Assembly (NCBI GenBank): GCA_045645905.1
Contig: JAZRJT010000104.1
Span: 1-16,411 of the forward strand
Source: SIG440 sp045645905
GTDB taxonomy: Bacteria > Bacillota > Clostridia > Monoglobales > Monoglobaceae
DNA length: 16,411 nt
Direction: 5' to 3'
Of the stretch, positions 12,589 through 16,411 are shown piece by piece (position 1 is the first letter of the stretch; each line of letters starts with the position of its first letter). Under the pieces are notes generated by a model, which had not been told where the DNA came from, did not search any database, and saw only the letters and a program-made list of their open reading frames with translations. The translations under genes and the position numbers were made by a program.

Positions 12589-13803
12589 TTATTCTTCATA
12601 TGAATTACTTATTTTTTGATGAACCTTAAGTTCTTTGCCGGTTTTCAATATTTTTCGTCCGTATTTTGTGTGCAGGTCAAAAATTGTATCTTCAAGTGTA
12701 CGGTTTTTTAATTTCTTATTTTCGTTTTTGGGTTCAAGTTGGTCAAACAGCGACAACTGCACCGATTCCTCTTCAGGAGAGTTTTGCAAATGGCTTATCG
12801 TGACTCCAACAAGTCTGACACTTTCATTTATTTTTTCGTGACGTAACAGTTCTCTCGCTACTTTAAAAATATCTTTTGCGGAATTTACTGCATCACCCGT
12901 TTTTGACCTTGTAATACTTTTCATATTGCGAAACTTCACCTTAAGTGTCACAGTTTTCCCCCAAACATTATTTCGTTTTGCCCTAAAGCTGACATCACCT
13001 GCAAGCAGCAAAAGGGTATCTTCAAGCACTGCTATATCAGTAATGTCTGTCTGGAAGGTGTGCTCCCGTCCAATTGATTTAACAGCGCTGTCTGCCTCCA
13101 CCTGACGGTCATCATTGCCCGATGCCAGCTTAAGCATTTCACGTCCCGATGCACCAAGAGTATTAATAAGTTCTGCCGGGGTGTTCAGTAAATCATCTAC
13201 GGTTATAATCCCCATAGTCTTCAGCTTTTCAACAGTTTTTAAGCCTATACCGCTTATTATTCCTACAGGTCTTTTATGTATCAATTTAACTAAAGATTCC
13301 TTATCGGGTATTATAAAAAAACCATCAGGCTTTTTCTCTTCGCTGGCAAGCTTTGCACCCATCATACAGTACGAAACGCCCACCGAGCAGGTAACGCCAA
13401 CCTTTTCGAACACTTCCTGCTTTAGCTGTCTGCCTATTTCTTCTGCACCGCCAAAAAGTCTCAACGACGCTGTTACATCCATATACCCCTCGTCAAGAGC
13501 CACAAACTCAATACAATCGGTATACTTAAGCATTATTTTGTGGACCTCTTCTGATACACGGGCATATTTTTTCATATCACCATGCATATAAATGCCTTGA
13601 GGACACCTTCGGTATGCTTCTTTGATATTCATTGCAGAATGTACACCAAACTTTCGTGCTTCATAGCTACAAGTCGAGACAACACCACGCTCTGATGGCA
13701 GTGCCCCGATTATCAAAGGTTTCCCTTTAAGCTCAGGATTGTCACGCACCTCTATCGCTGCAAAAAAAGCATCCATATCAAGATGAATTATAGTTCTCTC
13801 CAC
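12589..13803 (-). CDS. dinB: DNA polymerase IV (Y-family, DinB)
   Basis: A 404-residue translesion DNA polymerase. The palm carries HLDMDAFFAAIE (Asp9, with Phe13/14 as steric gate) and ALDEGYMDVT (Asp104, Glu105), where the more common form is SIDEAYLD. The fingers have YEARKFGVHSAMN. A helix-hairpin-helix segment (ISGIGLKTVEKLKTMGI) precedes the little-finger domain, and QLSLFD (349-354) is a clear beta-clamp-binding motif. After it, a ~50-residue basic tail (EDTIFDLHTKYGRKILKTG) is complete. The start is a GTG with GGAAGG about 13 nt upstream and only 1 nt after the preceding stop codon. Placement in this gene string looks like simple co-transcription, not functional linkage. No LexA-type box was identified. 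Confidence 0.96.
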   Translation of the reverse strand: MERTIIHLDMDAFFAAIEVRDNPELKGKPLIIGALPSERGVVSTCSYEARKFGVHSAMNIKEAYRRCPQGIYMHGDMKKYARVSEEVHKIMLKYTDCIEFVALDEGYMDVTASLRLFGGAEEIGRQLKQEVFEKVGVTCSVGVSYCMMGAKLASEEKKPDGFFIIPDKESLVKLIHKRPVGIISGIGLKTVEKLKTMGIITVDDLLNTPAELINTLGASGREMLKLASGNDDRQVEADSAVKSIGREHTFQTDITDIAVLEDTLLLLAGDVSFRAKRNNVWGKTVTLKVKFRNMKSITRSKTGDAVNSAKDIFKVARELLRHEKINESVRLVGVTISHLQNSPEEESVQLSLFDQLEPKNENKKLKNRTLEDTIFDLHTKYGRKILKTGKELKVHQKISNSYEE

Positions 13804-13804
13804 T

Positions 13805-15361
13805 TTATTTTAATTCTTCCTTCCGTAAGGTCTCTATTCCGCGATACAAATCAAAGTACGATGGCGTAACGTCGCCCTTTATACGATTGTTGTAAATCAT
13901 TATTTTGTCCTCAAAAAACAAACCTGCAATCGGATTAAGCTCTTCAAAGCAATCCATTACTGCCGCATAGCCTTCCTCTATTCCCGAAATGCTGTATTTT
14001 GTTTTCAGGCTGTTTTGTGCATTAAGCATTTTTTCACTGGTAAACCCGAACACATTATCATCAGCCGTTATTGGCGAAAACTGAATTTCAGGAGAAATAA
14101 TATAGCTGCCGATAAATATATCATACTCGCCCTCGCTTAGGCGTGCCTGATAATCTTCAAATTTCACCTTTTCAAGTGTAATTTCAAAACCTTGCTCCTC
14201 AAGTTGTTTTTCAATAAGCTTGGCAATAGTTTCACGATTAGGATTTTCTTCGTTATACATTATTCTAAAATCTGTTATCAGATTATGCTCATCAACCGTC
14301 TTTTTATAAATGCCGTCGGTCAGTTCCCAATTATTGTCGGTAAGAACCTTCACCGCCGCTTTTTTATTCTGCTTTGTCTCTATCTGCCTTTCGCCACATA
14401 CAAACCAGTTTGGATGAATAGGCATAGTTGCCTCGGTTGCATAGCCCATCATTGTTTCCTCAATAATTTTTGTTCTGTCAATGGCACAGGAAATTGCTCT
14501 GCGCACCTCTGGTAATGCCAAAGCCTCGTTTCGGTGGTTAAACCCTGCAAAATGGAATATAGGTGTTGCCAATGCAGTATATGACGAAGAAACAGGGTCG
14601 GCAAACCTGCCCCAGTTCATATCGTCAGCCAATGTCATATCAACACCGCCTGAACTGAATGTATAAAGAGCAGTATTATTGTCGGGAAGCATCCGCACCG
14701 TTATACAATCAGTTTCAGGAAAGGTACCCCACCATTTGTCATTTTTCACAAGATAAAAGACATTTCCTTCGTTTCTGTCCTCAAAGATGTACGGGCCTGT
14801 ACCAACCGGCACAAAACCAGATAGATTTAATTCTTCTGCTCCACTTTTAATGATAGGAAAATATAAAAGATTTACAAAATTTACCCAGGGCTCTGCTACC
14901 TCAATCTCAACTTTGTTAGCAGATGATTTTGCTATGTTTTTTATGTTTGAAACATTATAATAAAACGTGCTGTCCTGATTCTTTTTTATTTGGTTTACTG
15001 TATAAATAACATCATCAGCGCCAAAAACTGCTCCATCGTGCCATACCACATCCTGACGGAGGGTGATTGTCCATATTTTGCCGTCATCCGATACCGACCA
15101 GCTGTCAGCAAGACATGGGTCAGGATACAGGCTGTCAGAGAGGGTTATCAGCCCTTCATACACTATCCCCAGCATCTGTATATTTGCCTCATTTTTGCTG
15201 AGAATTGGACAAAGGGTGTCAGGCTTATATGAATAAATTGATATCTCTGCCGCATCACCCGGCTTTTCACTTTTTTCTGTCTTAGTTTTTGATTTTTTAT
15301 CGCAGCCGCACATTGTAAAAAACATTAAAGCTGCCATCAATAATGCAAGTATTCTTTTCAA
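13805..15361 (-). CDS. ABC-type family-5 (peptide/nickel/oligopeptide) solute-binding lipoprotein
   Basis: A 518-residue extracellular binding protein. It begins with a lipoprotein signal peptide (MKRILALLMAALMFF..., lipidated Cys20 in MCGCDKK). The SBP_bac_5 family shows in ISIYSYKPDTLCPILSKNEAN, LADSWSVSDDGKIWTITLRQ, VWHDGAVFGADDVIYT, VPVGTGPYIF and LPEVRRAISCAIDRTKI. The start is unusual: TTG at 15361 has AGGTGG 8 nt upstream and gives a clean signal peptide. A GTG at 15373 is also in frame but overlaps that ribosome site. No ABC permease or ATPase gene is in the window, so it is an orphan receptor. It lies 1 nt from dinB and about 17 nt from the YfiH gene. Peptide-type ligands are likely, but the specificity is unknown. 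Confidence 0.92.
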   Translation of the reverse strand: MKRILALLMAALMFFTMCGCDKKSKTKTEKSEKPGDAAEISIYSYKPDTLCPILSKNEANIQMLGIVYEGLITLSDSLYPDPCLADSWSVSDDGKIWTITLRQDVVWHDGAVFGADDVIYTVNQIKKNQDSTFYYNVSNIKNIAKSSANKVEIEVAEPWVNFVNLLYFPIIKSGAEELNLSGFVPVGTGPYIFEDRNEGNVFYLVKNDKWWGTFPETDCITVRMLPDNNTALYTFSSGGVDMTLADDMNWGRFADPVSSSYTALATPIFHFAGFNHRNEALALPEVRRAISCAIDRTKIIEETMMGYATEATMPIHPNWFVCGERQIETKQNKKAAVKVLTDNNWELTDGIYKKTVDEHNLITDFRIMYNEENPNRETIAKLIEKQLEEQGFEITLEKVKFEDYQARLSEGEYDIFIGSYIISPEIQFSPITADDNVFGFTSEKMLNAQNSLKTKYSISGIEEGYAAVMDCFEELNPIAGLFFEDKIMIYNNRIKGDVTPSYFDLYRGIETLRKEELK

Positions 15362-15377
15362 AGTTCTTTCCACCTTT

Positions 15378-16163
15378 TTATCTCAATGAAATGAATGCAC
15401 CCATCCTACCGGTTGATTCCTTGTTAACACGGTAAGAATACAACAAATCACTGTTGCACATTGTACACATTTTTAAAACATCAATATTTTCCTGTTTTAA
15501 TCCATATTTCAACAGAATTCTTTCGTTTGCCTTCCATAAATCAACCATAAATTTTCCGTTGCCACACTCAAGCCTTAGGTCATTGTCAAATTCCCAGGCT
15601 ACCTCACCACCTGTTTCAAAACAACATTGACCGATTGATGGGCCGATTGCCGCTATAATATTTTCAGGGTTTGCCGCAAACTGCTCTGTCATAATTTTTA
15701 TGGCATTGCCGGCAATTTCAGCGACAGTTCCCCTCCAACCGGAATGAACCGCCGCAATTACTCCTGCCGCCTTATCTGCCATAAGTATGGGTACACAGTC
15801 GGCATAGTAAACAACAATTGGAAGCTGTCTGACATTTGTCACCAATCCGTCAACATCCATAAATTCGGATTCTCTGCTGACACCTTTTCCTGCATCTTTT
15901 TCGGTTATAACGCGGATATTTGAAGAATGGGTCTGCCTTCCTGAAGTAATACGTCCGTATGGAAACCCTATATCTTTTGAAAGTAATTTATAATTTTCAG
16001 TCACGATATCCCAATCATCTCCCACACGGAAACCCAAGTTAAGCCCCTTTACTGTGCCACAGCTTAAACCTCCGCATTTTGTGGTGAAGCAATGATTGAT
16101 ACAATCAGACATCAATAAATCACTTTTTAAGTAAACCCTGTCTTCTATGCAAAATTTAGTCAC
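15378..16163 (-). CDS. pgeF: YfiH/PgeF-type multicopper-oxidase-fold (laccase-domain) protein
   Basis: A 261-residue protein of the DUF152/YfiH family. The active-site set is present: SGRQTHSSNI (His79), YYADCVPIL (Cys123) and VHSGWRGT (His140), followed by IGPSIGQCCFE. Although annotated as polyphenol oxidase in the past, characterised members act on purine nucleosides (phosphorylase/deaminase) or edit peptidoglycan precursors (PgeF); which applies here is open. The GTG start overlaps the stop of the ymdB gene (GTGA), so translation is coupled; no strong ribosome site is seen. A later ATG (residue 18) would cut into the conserved CFTTKCGG region. The name ylmD is used for Bacillus homologues. 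Confidence 0.92.
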   Translation of the reverse strand: MTKFCIEDRVYLKSDLLMSDCINHCFTTKCGGLSCGTVKGLNLGFRVGDDWDIVTENYKLLSKDIGFPYGRITSGRQTHSSNIRVITEKDAGKGVSRESEFMDVDGLVTNVRQLPIVVYYADCVPILMADKAAGVIAAVHSGWRGTVAEIAGNAIKIMTEQFAANPENIIAAIGPSIGQCCFETGGEVAWEFDNDLRLECGNGKFMVDLWKANERILLKYGLKQENIDVLKMCTMCNSDLLYSYRVNKESTGRMGAFISLR

Positions 16164-16411
16164 TTATCTTCTTCTTCAAGCTTTGAAAAATACAGACTTT
16201 CAACACTTATTACTTTTTTGGTCTTGTCATCAACTTCAAAAACTGCTCCGTTAAACCAAACCTCACCCTCGGCTTTTTCGAATCTGAATTTCTTTCGGGT
16301 ATAATATAAGTCCATAATTATCTCTTTTTTCACACCAAGAATTGAATCACGTACCCCTGTCATACCAATATCACTGATATATGCAGTTCCATTGGGAAGA
16401 ATATGTGCATC
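16160..16411 (-). CDS. ymdB: YmdB family metallophosphoesterase, C-terminal fragment (runs off window)
   Basis: Only the last 83 codons are present; the gene continues past the right edge. In frame the window starts with DAHILPNGTAYISDIGMTG, the hallmark of YmdB/TIGR00282 metallophosphoesterases just after their last metal-binding His. DSILGVKKEIIMD and RFEKAEGEVWFNGAVFEVDDKTKKV then match the family C-terminus. A Met at 16363 could be taken as the start of a 67-residue protein, but the conserved sequence before it shows it is internal. YmdB of Bacillus hydrolyses cyclic nucleotides and affects biofilm and sporulation choices. Its stop overlaps the start of the YfiH gene. Confidence 0.92.
   Translation of the reverse strand, partial: DAHILPNGTAYISDIGMTGVRDSILGVKKEIIMDLYYTRKKFRFEKAEGEVWFNGAVFEVDDKTKKVISVESLYFSKLEEEDK

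Noticed and set aside
13115..13591. Plus-strand 158-codon open frame inside dinB
   Set aside because: It lies entirely antisense to conserved polymerase motifs; composition is typical of a shadow frame.
13801..15373. Matching starts GTG-GAR-AGA-ACT of dinB and the binding-protein frame as a sign of duplication
   Set aside because: Similarity covers only four codons, and the binding protein probably starts later, at TTG. Coincidence is the simpler explanation.
16160..16363. A complete 67-residue gene at the right edge
   Set aside because: The conserved YmdB sequence continues in frame upstream of the Met to the window edge, so this is a truncated gene end.

Overview
The window looks like a chromosomal segment of a low-to-moderate GC, anaerobic Firmicute of class Clostridia, probably a gut-type lineage. 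The evidence is an NAD-linked multi-subunit [FeFe]-hydrogenase operon, clostridial DRTGG / HATPase / PHP accessory genes, a YmdB-type phosphoesterase, AT-rich intergenic DNA, strong AGGAGG ribosome sites and frequent GTG/TTG starts. I could not compare it with any database. Almost everything is on the minus strand; the only convincing plus-strand gene is a DMT-type transporter at 4238-5089. I see no tRNA, rRNA, CRISPR, IS element or phage gene.

Region 1 (about 65-4139, minus) is a three-gene transport operon. It starts at a near-consensus promoter (4111-4139) and encodes a TAXI-type lipoprotein solute receptor, a fused TRAP permease and an amidohydrolase, ending at a terminator hairpin (65-88). 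A hairpin between receptor and permease may set their ratio. The likely logic is capture, import and hydrolysis of one organic anion of unknown identity. Region 2 (4136-5135) is the divergent transporter gene. Its promoter faces the TRAP promoter, and a 9-bp inverted repeat covers parts of both -35 boxes. A bidirectional terminator (5105-5135) separates it from the hydrogenase operon.

Region 3 (5144-10479, minus) is the hydrogenase operon in the order HydC (NuoE-like), a HATPase protein, HydD/HndB (thioredoxin-like 2Fe-2S), HydB (NuoF-like flavoprotein) and HydA (catalytic subunit). Together they would couple H2 to NAD(H), possibly with ferredoxin in a bifurcating reaction. The 350-bp gap in front of hydC holds promoter candidates and a chain of hairpins, some mutually exclusive.

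Region 4 (10521-12558, minus) is a compact signalling-type module: DRTGG protein, RsbW-like HATPase, small 4Fe-4S domain, second DRTGG protein and PHP-domain phosphoesterase, with 4-nt overlaps at two of the junctions. In related clostridial clusters I would expect a sensory [FeFe]-hydrogenase-like protein where the 66-residue Fe-S ORF stands. Here the H-cluster domain appears to be missing. Region 5 (12589-16411, minus) runs almost without gaps into Region 4: a partial ymdB at the window edge, a YfiH/PgeF laccase-domain protein, an orphan family-5 solute-binding lipoprotein and DNA polymerase IV.

The most interesting points are the reduced redox-sensing module beside the hydrogenase operon, the structured hydC leader, the palindrome shared by the divergent transporter promoters, and the serine in motif L1 of HydA.
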